64,000 nt of DNA from Paenibacillus sp. LHD-117. Lineage in GTDB: Bacteria; Bacillota; Bacilli; Paenibacillales; Paenibacillaceae. This document shows positions 8,188 through 17,727 of this stretch, piece after piece. The notes beneath the pieces were generated by a model, which saw only the letters and a list, made by a program, of their open reading frames with translations, was not told where the DNA came from and made no database searches. The stretch is from positions 1-64,000 of the forward strand of contig NZ_JAVFVT010000024.1 of the NCBI RefSeq assembly GCF_030929555.1, written 5' to 3'. Each line of letters begins with the position of its first letter. The stretch's first letter is position 1. The position numbers were made by a program, and so were the translations under genes.

Positions 8188-8279
8188 AATTCCGCGAAGC
8201 CGTCTTCCGGGGAAGGATTGGCGCAAGCAACAGAAATAGAGGAGGGATCGTTCTGCAGCAACATACATCAAGAGAAACG

Positions 8280-9218
8280 ATGAAGGGCATATACCCGATC
8301 AAGAACGGGTACGGGAGACAATTCGCCGTAAGCCTGCGCACGCATTGGCAGCTCTATCTGCTCGTCATTCCGCCGCTGCTGTTTTTTCTAATTTTCAAAT
8401 ACGTTCCGATGGTCAACGCCGTGCTGGCCTTTAAGGATTACAACGTCATCAAGGGCATTTGGGGCAGCCCATGGGTCGGCATGAAATATTTTGATATGTT
8501 TTTCGAGAATCCGATTTTTTGGACGCTGGTCAAAAACACGCTGCTATTAAGCTTCTACCAGCTGCTGGCCGGGTTCCCGATTCCGATTCTGCTGGCGCTT
8601 ATGCTGAACGAAATACGCAACGGCCGCTTCAAACGGTTCATCCAGCTGGTCACCTTCGCGCCGTATTTTATTTCGACGGTCGTCATGGTATCCATGATTA
8701 TGTTGTTTTTGGCGCCGCGGCTTGGTTTCGTGAATATCGCGCTCCAGTATTTCGGCTTTGAGCCGGTCAATTTCCTTGGCGAACCGGGCATGTTCCGGTC
8801 CATCTATGTATGGTCGGATATCTGGCAGACGGCAGGATACGCGGCGGTTATCTATCTCGCGGCTCTCGCCGGCATCGATCCGACCTTGTACGAGGCGGCG
8901 AAAGTAGACGGCGCGTCTCGCTTCCAGAAGATCTGGAACGTCGATTTGCCCGGCATTCTGCCGACCATCACGATCATTCTCATTCTGAATGTCGGCAATA
9001 TCATGTCGATCGGCTTCGAGAAAATCTATCTGCTGCAAAATTCGCTGAACTTGCCCAAGTCGGAGGTTATCGCGACCTATGTATACAGCATGGGTTTGTT
9101 GAATGCCAACTACAGCTTTGCCACCGCGGTCGGATTGTTTAATTCCTTGATCAATCTCATCCTGCTGGTCGCGGTCAACAGCTTCGCCAAACGAATTTCG
9201 AACAACAGTATCTGGTAG
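8280..9218 (+). CDS. ABC sugar importer permease, LplB type
   Basis: A 312-residue membrane permease of the CUT1 family (LplB/YtcP group), one half of the channel of an oligosaccharide importer. Six hydrophobic segments are visible, with LYLLVIPPLLFFLIFKYVPM as the first and the cytoplasmic EAA loop EAAKVDGASRFQKIWNVDLP that contacts the ATPase. No ATPase gene is nearby, as usual for this family, which shares MsmX-type ATPases. The start is uncertain: the ATG at 8280 lacks a good ribosome binding site, whereas an in-frame CTG at 8253 lies six bases after GGAGGG. First gene of the operon running to 17636. Confidence 0.9.
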   Translation: MKGIYPIKNGYGRQFAVSLRTHWQLYLLVIPPLLFFLIFKYVPMVNAVLAFKDYNVIKGIWGSPWVGMKYFDMFFENPIFWTLVKNTLLLSFYQLLAGFPIPILLALMLNEIRNGRFKRFIQLVTFAPYFISTVVMVSMIMLFLAPRLGFVNIALQYFGFEPVNFLGEPGMFRSIYVWSDIWQTAGYAAVIYLAALAGIDPTLYEAAKVDGASRFQKIWNVDLPGILPTITIILILNVGNIMSIGFEKIYLLQNSLNLPKSEVIATYVYSMGLLNANYSFATAVGLFNSLINLILLVAVNSFAKRISNNSIW

Positions 9219-9235
9219 GCAAGGGGGAACTTACT

Positions 9236-10144
9236 ATGGCTGCTTCATCGACAGCGCCTAAACGCAAAATACGGGAGTCCGTCGGAGACCGCATATTCGT
9301 TTTTGCGATCTACGTCATTCTGAGCCTCGTGCTCGTGGCGGTGCTTTATCCGCTTATTTATATCGTTAGCAGCTCGATCAGCAGTCCTTCAGCCGTCGTG
9401 TCCGGCAAAGTATGGCTTTGGCCGGTGGACATTTCGTTCAGAGGATTTACGACGATTTTCAAAACGCCGCTCATCATGACCGGTTACGGAAACTCCTTGA
9501 TCTACATGGCAGCGGGAACGCTGATCAGCGTAACGCTCACCGTTATGCTGGCCTATCCGCTTTCGAGAAAAACGTTTTTTGGCCGCCAGGGCATCTTGAT
9601 GCTGGTCATGTTCACGATGCTGTTCAGCGGGGGACTGATCCCGACTTACCTGGTCGTGAAGGAGCTCGGCATGATCGATTCCCGACTGGCCTTGCTTATT
9701 CCGAACGCCATTTGGGTCTGGCAGGTCATCATCGCGCGGTCCTTCTTCCAATCCACGATTCCTAGCGAGCTGGTCGAAGCGAGCGCGATCGATGGATGCA
9801 GCGACTGGCGGTTTCTTGGAAGCGTTGTCCTGCCGTTGTCGAAGCCGATTCTGGCCGTGCTGGTTCTCATGTATGCCGTAGGGCAATGGAACGCGTACTT
9901 CGATGCGCTGATTTACTTGAAATCGGATAAGCTGTTTCCACTTCAGCTCGTGCTGAGGAGTATCATCATTCAGAACAACAGCGCGGGCGCCATGGACATC
10001 AGCATCCAGGTGCAAAGGGCTCAACTGGCGGAGCTGCTCAAATATTCGTTGATCGTCGTGGCGACGCTGCCGGTTCTCATCATTTATCCGTTCGTGCAAC
10101 GTTATTTCGTCCAAGGGATGCTTGTCGGTTCCGTCAAAGGCTGA
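9236..10144 (+). CDS. ABC sugar importer permease, LplC type
   Basis: The 302-residue second permease of the same importer. Motifs: LYPLIYIVSSSIS in the first membrane segment, the conserved LFSGGLIPTYLV, the EAA loop EASAIDGCSDWRFLGSVVLP, and YPFVQRYFVQGMLVGSVKG as the typical LplC/YtcP C-terminus. It starts 17 bases after the first permease stop behind AAGGGGG. Confidence 0.92.
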   Translation: MAASSTAPKRKIRESVGDRIFVFAIYVILSLVLVAVLYPLIYIVSSSISSPSAVVSGKVWLWPVDISFRGFTTIFKTPLIMTGYGNSLIYMAAGTLISVTLTVMLAYPLSRKTFFGRQGILMLVMFTMLFSGGLIPTYLVVKELGMIDSRLALLIPNAIWVWQVIIARSFFQSTIPSELVEASAIDGCSDWRFLGSVVLPLSKPILAVLVLMYAVGQWNAYFDALIYLKSDKLFPLQLVLRSIIIQNNSAGAMDISIQVQRAQLAELLKYSLIVVATLPVLIIYPFVQRYFVQGMLVGSVKG

Positions 10145-10182
10145 CGGACCGCCGTTCCTTAGGATAAGGAGGTGAGGACGAT

Positions 10183-10269
10183 GTGAGCGTCCGGGAAAAC
10201 GCGCAAGCATCACTACCGCAAGTCCGAGGCAAGAAGTTCCACCATACCTGCATACGCAAAGGGGAGTAG
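10183..10269 (+). CDS. Possible 28-residue leader ORF before the binding protein
   Basis: A short ORF starting at GTG 10183 (MSVRENAQASLPQVRGKKFH...) with a near-perfect ribosome binding site AAGGAGGTGAGG just before it. Its stop TAG (10267-10269) falls inside the ribosome binding region of the lipoprotein gene, which would couple their translation. The GTG overlaps an ATG-TGA start-stop pair at 10181. No relatives are recognised, so it may be a leader peptide, a regulatory start-stop, or chance. Confidence 0.35.
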   Translation: MSVRENAQASLPQVRGKKFHHTCIRKGE

Positions 10270-10276
10270 ATTGCAA

Positions 10277-11950
10277 ATGAAAAAAGTTAGCTGGAGCCTG
10301 ATGTTGCTCCTTCTCGTATTGGCTTTGACCTTGTCCGCCTGCTCGGGCGGCAATAACGTAAATAACGGTACGAACGGCACACCGACGGACGGCTCGTCCG
10401 GAACGACAACGGACGCTCCATCGAAGCCGGTAGAGATCAGCGTATTTGCCGTTCAAGAGCAGGGCATCGACCTGAGTACCAACAAGTTCACGAAACATGT
10501 GGAAGAGAAGTTTAATATTAAATTCAACTTCGAAGTGATCCCGTCCGACGGCGCGAAGGAGAAACGCCAGATCTCCCTCGCAAGCGGAGATTACCCCGAC
10601 GCGTACATGCTGACGCATTACATCGATCAGTTCTCGCAAGCCGATTTGCTCAAATTCGGCGGTCAAGGCGTTATCATTCCGTTAAACGATCTCATCGATC
10701 AATACGCTCCGAACATCAAGGCCGCCATGGAAGCCAATTCGGATCTGAGAACGCTGAATACGGCTCCGGACGGCAACATCTACGGACTGGTCGCTTACAC
10801 GCAATGTTTCCACTGCTCGTATCCGAACAAAATGTGGATCAACACGGATTGGCTGGAGAAGCTGAATCTCGAAATGCCGACTACGCCCGAAGAATTCAAA
10901 AATGTTCTGAAAGCGTTTAAAACGGGAGATCCGAACGGCAACGGCAAGGCGGACGAAGTCGCGCTGAGCGGATCGACGGAAGAATTCGGCGTGCGCGTCC
11001 TGCCGTTCCTGATGAACCCGTTCGTCTATAACGACGACCGGAACTACTTGAACATGACGAACGGCAAAGTGGAATCCGCGGCGATCAAGCCGGAATGGAA
11101 GGAAGGCCTCGCCTACGCGAAATCGTTGTATGACGAAGGATTGATCGATCAAGGCGCGTTCACACAAAACGCCGAGGCGCTAAAGAAAATCGGCGAAAAC
11201 GCGGATGCCGAAATTTTGGGTATCGGAGCGGGCATGCACCCGGCCATCTTCATCGACATGGCGGGCCCGCGCTTCCCGAAATACCATCCGGTGCCGCCGC
11301 TTCAAGGAACGAACGGTTCGTTCGCGACGCATGACAACGGCGGCGTATCGCCTGGCGGCAAGTTTGCCATCACGAACAAGGCAAGCAAAGAAGCGCAAAT
11401 CGCATTGATCAAGCTTGTAGATTACATGTACACGGCCGAAGGGCAAACGAACGGCGGTTCCGGCATGAAGGGCATCGATTGGGAAGATCCGGCTCCCGGC
11501 GACACGGCGCTCGGCGAAGGCGTAACGCCTATGGTCAAGACGATTCCTGGCGTGGAAGGCGAGGAGCCTAGAAACGCGGGCTGGTCCGGCATGGCTCACT
11601 ACTACATGCCGAAGGAATATCGCGACAGCTGGGTGCAAGGAACGGACATCAATGATCCGGCCAACTACGAGCGCAAGCTGTACGAAGCGACGAAATTGTA
11701 CGAAGGGCACGAACCGAAGGAGCTGTTCCCGTTCTGGTCGCTATGGGTTGATCCGGCGGACAGCGACGAGATGAGCATGCTGCAAACGAACATTCGCAAT
11801 TACATCGAGCAGAACGCGCTTCAATTCGTAACGGGAAGCAAGGATTTGGAGAAAGACTGGGACAGCTACGTGAAAGGCTTGCAAGACTTGAAGCTTGACC
11901 GTTATCTCGAAATTTTGCAAAAAGCTTACGATGCGTCCGTGAAAGGGTAA
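10277..11950 (+). CDS. Oligosaccharide-binding lipoprotein, LplA type
   Basis: A lipoprotein of about 557 residues that captures sugars for the two upstream permeases. The signal peptide ends in the lipobox LSAC, followed by a Gly/Asn/Thr-rich tether. LplA-type features include GAKEKRQISLASGDYPDAYM, NTAPDGNIYGL and PNKMWINTDWLEKL. An in-frame TTG at 10271, four bases after GGGGAG, is an alternative start. The protein at 50749 is a close paralogue: long stretches such as HCSYPNKMWIN and NYIE-ALQF are shared. The hairpin after the stop may let this gene be expressed more than the enzyme behind it. Confidence 0.92.
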   Translation: MKKVSWSLMLLLLVLALTLSACSGGNNVNNGTNGTPTDGSSGTTTDAPSKPVEISVFAVQEQGIDLSTNKFTKHVEEKFNIKFNFEVIPSDGAKEKRQISLASGDYPDAYMLTHYIDQFSQADLLKFGGQGVIIPLNDLIDQYAPNIKAAMEANSDLRTLNTAPDGNIYGLVAYTQCFHCSYPNKMWINTDWLEKLNLEMPTTPEEFKNVLKAFKTGDPNGNGKADEVALSGSTEEFGVRVLPFLMNPFVYNDDRNYLNMTNGKVESAAIKPEWKEGLAYAKSLYDEGLIDQGAFTQNAEALKKIGENADAEILGIGAGMHPAIFIDMAGPRFPKYHPVPPLQGTNGSFATHDNGGVSPGGKFAITNKASKEAQIALIKLVDYMYTAEGQTNGGSGMKGIDWEDPAPGDTALGEGVTPMVKTIPGVEGEEPRNAGWSGMAHYYMPKEYRDSWVQGTDINDPANYERKLYEATKLYEGHEPKELFPFWSLWVDPADSDEMSMLQTNIRNYIEQNALQFVTGSKDLEKDWDSYVKGLQDLKLDRYLEILQKAYDASVKG

Positions 11951-11964
11951 CAGAATAGGCTTGG

Positions 11965-11995
11965 AGTCGGACACTTTCGGAAGAGGTGTCCGACT
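11965..11995 (+). terminator. Stem-loop after the binding-protein gene
   Basis: AGTCGGACAC and GTGTCCGACT form a perfect 10-bp stem with an 11-base loop, then TTCGAA. The U tract is poor, so partial termination or 3'-end protection is more likely than full termination; the GH27 gene follows. Confidence 0.5.
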
Positions 11996-12098
11996 TTCGA
12001 ATAACCGCTATTCCTGACATTCGTATCGCAGAGCAGTTGGACAGAGGAGGGGAAAAGCAACCTTGTTTTGACAAAACAGATACGAAAGGTGGACTACG

Positions 12099-15000
12099 AT
12101 GATTGAAGTGAAGGGCAAGCAAGAAATGAATCGATTAGCCGGCTGGATGAGGAAGGCCCGAATCGCCGTGTTGGCGTTTGTCGTATTAGCGGCGCAGCTT
12201 GGAATGTTTATTCCCGGAGAGCCTGCAGCCGTGGAAGCGGCTTCGAAAGAAATAGCGGCCAAGCCGTACATGGGCTGGAGCAGCTACAGCATGCAGGTTT
12301 GGGATACTTATAATGGCGGTAACGGAGGCACGTGGATAACCGCCGAACAGATAAAAGCGCAATCGGATGCAATGCATGAGAAGCTGCAGCCATACGGCTA
12401 TGAATACATAAATGTGGATGCGGCCTGGAACGGGGGAATGGACGGTTATGGCCGCCCGATTCCAAGCACGACGCTTTTCCCTGAAGGACTGCAAGATGTT
12501 ATTGATCACGTTCATGATAACGGGCAGAAGTTCGGCCTATACATCATTCCGGGCTTATCGCGGGAGGCGTATGATGAGGATCTGCCGATCTACAATGCCC
12601 CTGGTTGTTCAATGAAGGATATCGGAGATCCGACGAAAAAATCGGACGCTTGGGGTTTTGGCTACAAAATCGATTTTTCCAATGAGTGCGCGCAAAAATA
12701 TATCGATTCCATTGCCGACCTCTTTGCCGAATGGGGCGTCGACTTCCTGAAGTTCGACAGCGTCACGCCGGGATCGGGCATCTCCGACCTTTCGCTGGAT
12801 GCGCGGGATGATGTAAAAGCCTGGTCAAAGGCGCTTGAACCGCATGGTATTTGGTTTGAGCTGTCTTGGGCGCTCGATCTCAAATATATCGACTACTGGA
12901 AACAATACTCGAACGGCTGGCGTGTTGATTGGGATATCGAATGTTATTGCGCGGGGGCTTTAACGGACTGGAACAGCATTGCCCGGCTATTCCCGATAGC
13001 GGAGAAATTCTGGCGCCACGCGGGTCCGGGCGGCTGGAACGACTTCGATTCGCTGAACGTCGGCAACGGGGCGATGGACGGCATTACGCCGGACGAACGC
13101 AAGACGGCCATGACGTTCTGGTCGTTGTCGTCAGCGCAATTGTATACCGGCAACGACATGACGCGGCTGGACGACTACGGCCTGGAGTTGCTCACCAACG
13201 AAGAGGTGATCGCGGTGAATCAGGCGGGACGCCCGGGGCGCCCCGTATCGACCGCGACGCCGCAGCAGGTATGGTACGCGAACAACGGAGACGGCACCTA
13301 CACCGTTGGCTTGTTCAACCTGGCTGACGAAGCCGCGACGGTAACGGCGAATTGGAGCGATATCGGCTTGATCGGCTCGGCTTCGGTTCGCGATCTGTGG
13401 AGCCATGAGGAGCTTGGCGACTTCGCATCGAGCTTCAGCTCCGCGGACTTGGCCCCGCATGCGTCGCGTTTGCTGAAAGTAACGACCAAGAACGGAACGA
13501 TTCGCGTGAACGACGACGATACCGGCATGAAGTATACCGGGGAATGGACGCGTAACAGCGGCAAGGAAATGGCGGCCGACGAGCAGAACTTGGTCATCGA
13601 TGTAAGCGATTCCGAGGCGGCGGACAGCACGATTAGCCCGACAACGGCCAGCTTCGACAAGAAGGAAGAAGAGCGCGTGGATGTCCGGACGACGCTGACG
13701 CTGAACGGCAATACGCTGAGCGCCATATCGAACGGCGGCTACACGCTGCAAGAAGGCGACGACTACACGGTCGACGGCAGCCTGGTGACGATCAAGAAGG
13801 AGTATCTCGCGTCCAGACCGGTCGGCGCGATCAACTTGACGTTTACCTTCAGCGGCGGTTCCGCGCAGAGCTTGGTCGTTACGGTAAGCGACACGACGGC
13901 AAGTGACAGCAAAGTGACGCCCGGCGCGGTCAGCTTCGATCATGCGGCGCAGTCCGACGTGGCGCTGACGCTGTCGCAGAACGGCAATACGTTGACAGGC
14001 GCGACGCGGGAAGGATCGGCCCTAACGGAAGGGACGGACTACACGGCGTCGGATACGGAGATTATTTTGAACAAGGATGCTCTGGCGGCTTTGCCGACCG
14101 GGACCTACCAGCTGGCCTTTGACTTCGATGGCGGTTCGCGGCAGAAGGTTGCGTTGGTGGTGAGAGACACGTCGGCCGGCGGCTCGATCTCCATCAACAA
14201 CGACGATCAGGCTATTCAATATTCAGGCTTCTGGAATCGAAGTTACAACCGGGGACTGGGCGATTATATGGACGATGTCCATTTTGCGGAGAAGAATGAC
14301 CAGGATTATCTGGAATATTCGTTTACGGGAACCGGAATCGAATATTTGACGGAATTGGATCCTTCGCAGGGCGATATCGATTTCTACGTGGACGGGGAGT
14401 TCCGGCAAACGGTCAGCACGTATAACCTCGGGCGGCAGGCTCAGATGCCCGTCTATACGATCACTGGTCTCGAGGACGGTCCGCATACGCTTAAGGCCGT
14501 TAAGAAATCCGGCATCTTCATGCTGCTCGACAAGCTACGAGTCATCACGCCGGATTTGATCAGCGAGACGGAAGCCGTGTTCGACAAGGCGGCAGGGCAG
14601 CAAGCGGACGTCGAAGTAACCGAAGCGACGGACAGAAGCTTGAGCGGCATGAAGCTGGGCGCGGCCGAACTGGCGGCGGGCACGGATTATACGGTCGCGG
14701 ACGGTCAGATCGCGATCAAGAAGGAGTATCTGGGCGCAAGGCCGATCGGTATGACGAATCTGCTGTTAACCTTCGAAGGAGGCGGGGTGCAGACGTTGTC
14801 CATTGCCGTTCGCGATTCTTCGGCGGCGAACAGCGCGATCAGCCCGACGTCGGGCAGCTTCGACAAGAAGGCGGATGCGCAAGCGGACGTCGCGACGACG
14901 ATGGAGCTTGCGGGCAATACGCTTACCGGCATTGCAAACGGCGAGACTGCGCTGCAATTAGGAACCGATTACACAGTGGCGGATCAACTGGTTACGATCA

Positions 15001-17636
15001 AGAAGGAATATTTGGCAGGTCGGCCGGTAGGCATGACGAACTTGAACTTCTCCTTCGATCATGGTGAATCGCAGACTCTGTCCATTACGATTAGCGATTC
15101 TACGCCTAAGAACAGCACGATTACGCCGACCGCAAGAAGCTTCGATAAAAATGCTTCGGCGCAGGCGAATATATCAACGACGATCGCGTTTAACGGCAAC
15201 AGCCTGGAGGGCGTGGTGAACGGTGCGGCGAATCTGCAAGAGGGCGCGGACTACACGCTGTCGGGCAACCAATTGACGATCAAGAAGGAATATCTGGCGC
15301 AGCAGCCGGCAGGAATGGCCAATCTGACCTTAACCTTCAGCGATGGCGCCGCTCAGACTTTGGCGGTGACGGTGAGCGACACGCTGCGGGGGCGCTATGT
15401 CGACGTGAACGACGACGACACGGGCATTTCGTACAAAGGCGCTTGGCAGCATAACCGGAACAGGGGACTTGGCGATTACAAGGACGATGTGCACTTTACC
15501 GAGAAGGACAACGATTATTTGGAGTTTACGTTCCAAGGAACCGGCATCGAGCTGATTACGGAGAAGGATCCGTCTCAAGGCGATATGGGTATTTATATCG
15601 ACGGCGAGTTCAAACAAACGATCAGCACTTACAACGACACCAAGCAAGCGCTTCAGACGGTGTACAGCATTAACGGTCTGACGGACGGCACCCATACGAT
15701 CAAGGTCGTCAAGAAGTCGGGTTTCTACATGCTGCTGGATCAATTCAAGGTGAAGGTGTCGGATCTGCTGGGTTCGGATACGGTAAACATCGATAAGTCG
15801 GCCGCTTCCGACGTTACGACGATGCTCGCCGTCGACGGCAGCAATCTGCACGGGATCGCGAATGGCGAAGCCGTTTTGGTACAGGGCGCCGATTATACGC
15901 TGGACGGCGACGAGGTAACGATCAAGAAGGAATACCTGGCGGCGCTGCCGAACGGTCAGAGCGCGCTGACGTTCTCCTTCAAGGGCGATCATTTGGACGA
16001 CATCCATTATACAGAGACGAATGGCGATTCCGTCGAATATACGTTCAAGGGTACGGGCTTGTCCTTCATTACGCCTAAGGGGCCCGAGCAGGGCGAGATC
16101 GATATTTTCGTGGACGGCGCGTTCCGGGAAACGGTGGACGCTCACCATGTAAGCCGGTTGACCGGTCAGACGGTGTTTAGCATCTCCGGGCTGTCTAGCG
16201 GCGAGCACACCTTCAAGGCCGTGAAAAAATCGGGCGGCGCGATGCTGGTTGACGGCGCGACGTTTAGCGTCAATTCTGAAGGTCCAACACCTACACCCGG
16301 TACGCCGTCGCCTTCTGTTCCTCAGCCGGAGCAAATAACGGTTAACATGGAAAACATGGATGGGAACTCCGGGAATGTTTTATCCACCGTTATCATTACG
16401 AGAACAACGCAAGCGGACGGCAAGAAGAAGGACAATGCAGTCTTAACGGCGGAGCAAGTCCAGAAGGCGGTGGAAAATCTCGCGGCAGGCGACAAATCGG
16501 CGACGATCATCATTCCGGATGCAAAGGACGAAGTATCCCAGACGACGGTAACGGTGCCGAAGGAAGCGAATAAGCTGCTTGCGGATGCCAAGATCGGACT
16601 CGGCATAACGACGGAGAACGCTAAAGTCTTTGTTCCGAATGAATCGCTGCAAGGCTTTGCGGACGACCTTTACTTCCAGTTGGTTCCGGTGAAAGAAGAT
16701 AGCAAGAAACAAGAGATCGGGAACCGCGCGAATAAAGAAGCTGTCGTAACGCTTGTATCGGGCGATCAGGAGACATCCGTGCTGGGCCGCCCAATGACGA
16801 TTGAAACGAATCTTCAGGGCCGCGAAGTCACGATTGTACTGCCGTTGAAGGACTTGGCGCTAAGTGAAGCGGAGCTGAAGGATGTCGGTATCTACATTGA
16901 GCACAGCGACGGAACGAAACAGCTGCTGAAAGGCGTTGTTGTTCCTTATAACAGCAAAGGCGATAAGGGATTGCAGTTTACCGTCGACCATTTCAGTTTA
17001 TTCTCGCTCGTGAAGGTGCCTGGATTAGCGGAAACGTATCAGCATTCGGCCTATATGAACGGGTATGAGGACGGCACCTTCAAGCCGGACAAGAAGATTA
17101 CCCGTGCCGAGATTGCAGCGATTTTATCAAGAGTGCTCACTCGGGATGCTAATGAAGCGGATATAGCTTACAGCGATGTAAGCTCGTCAAGTTGGGCGAA
17201 GGACGCTATATCTACAGCAACCAAAATGGGCTTGATGCAGGGCTACGCAGATGGCACCTTCGGACCTGACAAATCGATTACCCGTGCCGAAATGGCGAAG
17301 CTGGTTTCTATAATGATTGAGGAACCGGCCCATACGGGTGCAGGCTTTACGGATATTTCCAAGACTTGGGCAGAAGACGCCATTCTGGCTGTACAAAGCG
17401 CCGGCATTATGAACGGTTATCCGGATGGAACCTTTAAGCCGAACAACGCGCTGACACGCGCCGAAGCGGTGAGCATCATCAATCGCGTGCTTGACAGAGG
17501 TCCGTTAGATGGAGTGACGCTGTCCCCGTGGAAGGACGTTCCGACCGGACACTGGGCGTATAGCGACATTGTAGAAGCGACGGTTAACCATTCCTACGAT
17601 CAACAGACAGACGGCGGAGAGCAGTGGGCCGGATAA
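12099..17636 (+). CDS. Giant S-layer-anchored GH27 glycosidase with X2 modules
   Basis: An 1845-residue secreted enzyme, start ATG after AAAGGTGG. Signal peptide to about residue 49; GH27 catalytic domain about 52-465 (YMGWSSYSMQVWDTY, nucleophile Asp220 in FLKFDSV, acid/base Asp279 in WRVDWDIE, then a beta-sandwich). GH27 covers alpha-galactosidase, alpha-N-acetylgalactosaminidase, beta-L-arabinopyranosidase and isomalto-dextranase; the GH66 neighbour keeps the last possible. Then come six CBM_X2-like modules (about 508-598, 603-692, 821-908, 912-1002, 1005-1095, 1225-1300; FDKK...TIKKEYLA), interrupted by three related modules (about 697-820, 1100-1222, 1300-1392; DYxDDVHFxE...GTGIE...SQGDxxxYxDGEF), a partial one at about 467-505, a Pro/Thr linker, a 230-residue domain of unknown family, and three SLH repeats (about 1647-1835) that bind cell-wall polymer. 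Confidence 0.85.
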   Translation: MIEVKGKQEMNRLAGWMRKARIAVLAFVVLAAQLGMFIPGEPAAVEAASKEIAAKPYMGWSSYSMQVWDTYNGGNGGTWITAEQIKAQSDAMHEKLQPYGYEYINVDAAWNGGMDGYGRPIPSTTLFPEGLQDVIDHVHDNGQKFGLYIIPGLSREAYDEDLPIYNAPGCSMKDIGDPTKKSDAWGFGYKIDFSNECAQKYIDSIADLFAEWGVDFLKFDSVTPGSGISDLSLDARDDVKAWSKALEPHGIWFELSWALDLKYIDYWKQYSNGWRVDWDIECYCAGALTDWNSIARLFPIAEKFWRHAGPGGWNDFDSLNVGNGAMDGITPDERKTAMTFWSLSSAQLYTGNDMTRLDDYGLELLTNEEVIAVNQAGRPGRPVSTATPQQVWYANNGDGTYTVGLFNLADEAATVTANWSDIGLIGSASVRDLWSHEELGDFASSFSSADLAPHASRLLKVTTKNGTIRVNDDDTGMKYTGEWTRNSGKEMAADEQNLVIDVSDSEAADSTISPTTASFDKKEEERVDVRTTLTLNGNTLSAISNGGYTLQEGDDYTVDGSLVTIKKEYLASRPVGAINLTFTFSGGSAQSLVVTVSDTTASDSKVTPGAVSFDHAAQSDVALTLSQNGNTLTGATREGSALTEGTDYTASDTEIILNKDALAALPTGTYQLAFDFDGGSRQKVALVVRDTSAGGSISINNDDQAIQYSGFWNRSYNRGLGDYMDDVHFAEKNDQDYLEYSFTGTGIEYLTELDPSQGDIDFYVDGEFRQTVSTYNLGRQAQMPVYTITGLEDGPHTLKAVKKSGIFMLLDKLRVITPDLISETEAVFDKAAGQQADVEVTEATDRSLSGMKLGAAELAAGTDYTVADGQIAIKKEYLGARPIGMTNLLLTFEGGGVQTLSIAVRDSSAANSAISPTSGSFDKKADAQADVATTMELAGNTLTGIANGETALQLGTDYTVADQLVTIKKEYLAGRPVGMTNLNFSFDHGESQTLSITISDSTPKNSTITPTARSFDKNASAQANISTTIAFNGNSLEGVVNGAANLQEGADYTLSGNQLTIKKEYLAQQPAGMANLTLTFSDGAAQTLAVTVSDTLRGRYVDVNDDDTGISYKGAWQHNRNRGLGDYKDDVHFTEKDNDYLEFTFQGTGIELITEKDPSQGDMGIYIDGEFKQTISTYNDTKQALQTVYSINGLTDGTHTIKVVKKSGFYMLLDQFKVKVSDLLGSDTVNIDKSAASDVTTMLAVDGSNLHGIANGEAVLVQGADYTLDGDEVTIKKEYLAALPNGQSALTFSFKGDHLDDIHYTETNGDSVEYTFKGTGLSFITPKGPEQGEIDIFVDGAFRETVDAHHVSRLTGQTVFSISGLSSGEHTFKAVKKSGGAMLVDGATFSVNSEGPTPTPGTPSPSVPQPEQITVNMENMDGNSGNVLSTVIITRTTQADGKKKDNAVLTAEQVQKAVENLAAGDKSATIIIPDAKDEVSQTTVTVPKEANKLLADAKIGLGITTENAKVFVPNESLQGFADDLYFQLVPVKEDSKKQEIGNRANKEAVVTLVSGDQETSVLGRPMTIETNLQGREVTIVLPLKDLALSEAELKDVGIYIEHSDGTKQLLKGVVVPYNSKGDKGLQFTVDHFSLFSLVKVPGLAETYQHSAYMNGYEDGTFKPDKKITRAEIAAILSRVLTRDANEADIAYSDVSSSSWAKDAISTATKMGLMQGYADGTFGPDKSITRAEMAKLVSIMIEEPAHTGAGFTDISKTWAEDAILAVQSAGIMNGYPDGTFKPNNALTRAEAVSIINRVLDRGPLDGVTLSPWKDVPTGHWAYSDIVEATVNHSYDQQTDGGEQWAG

Positions 17637-17727
17637 AGCATAAGCAGGATGCGGAGAAAGATGATTTTGAACCTACAGTAAAGAATGCGCAAGCATGCGA
17701 TTACTTGCGAATAGCCAGAGCCAACCT

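Noticed and set aside
7927-8283. 118-codon plus-strand ORF across the GH66/importer divergent region
   Set aside because: It crosses a terminator hairpin and the activator promoter, has no ribosome binding site, and matches nothing recognised.
9389-10666. Long minus-strand ORF of 425 codons opposite the permease and binding-protein genes
   Set aside because: Composition is that of an antisense shadow of GC-rich genes (His/Arg/Gln/Asp-rich), with no domain or ribosome binding site.
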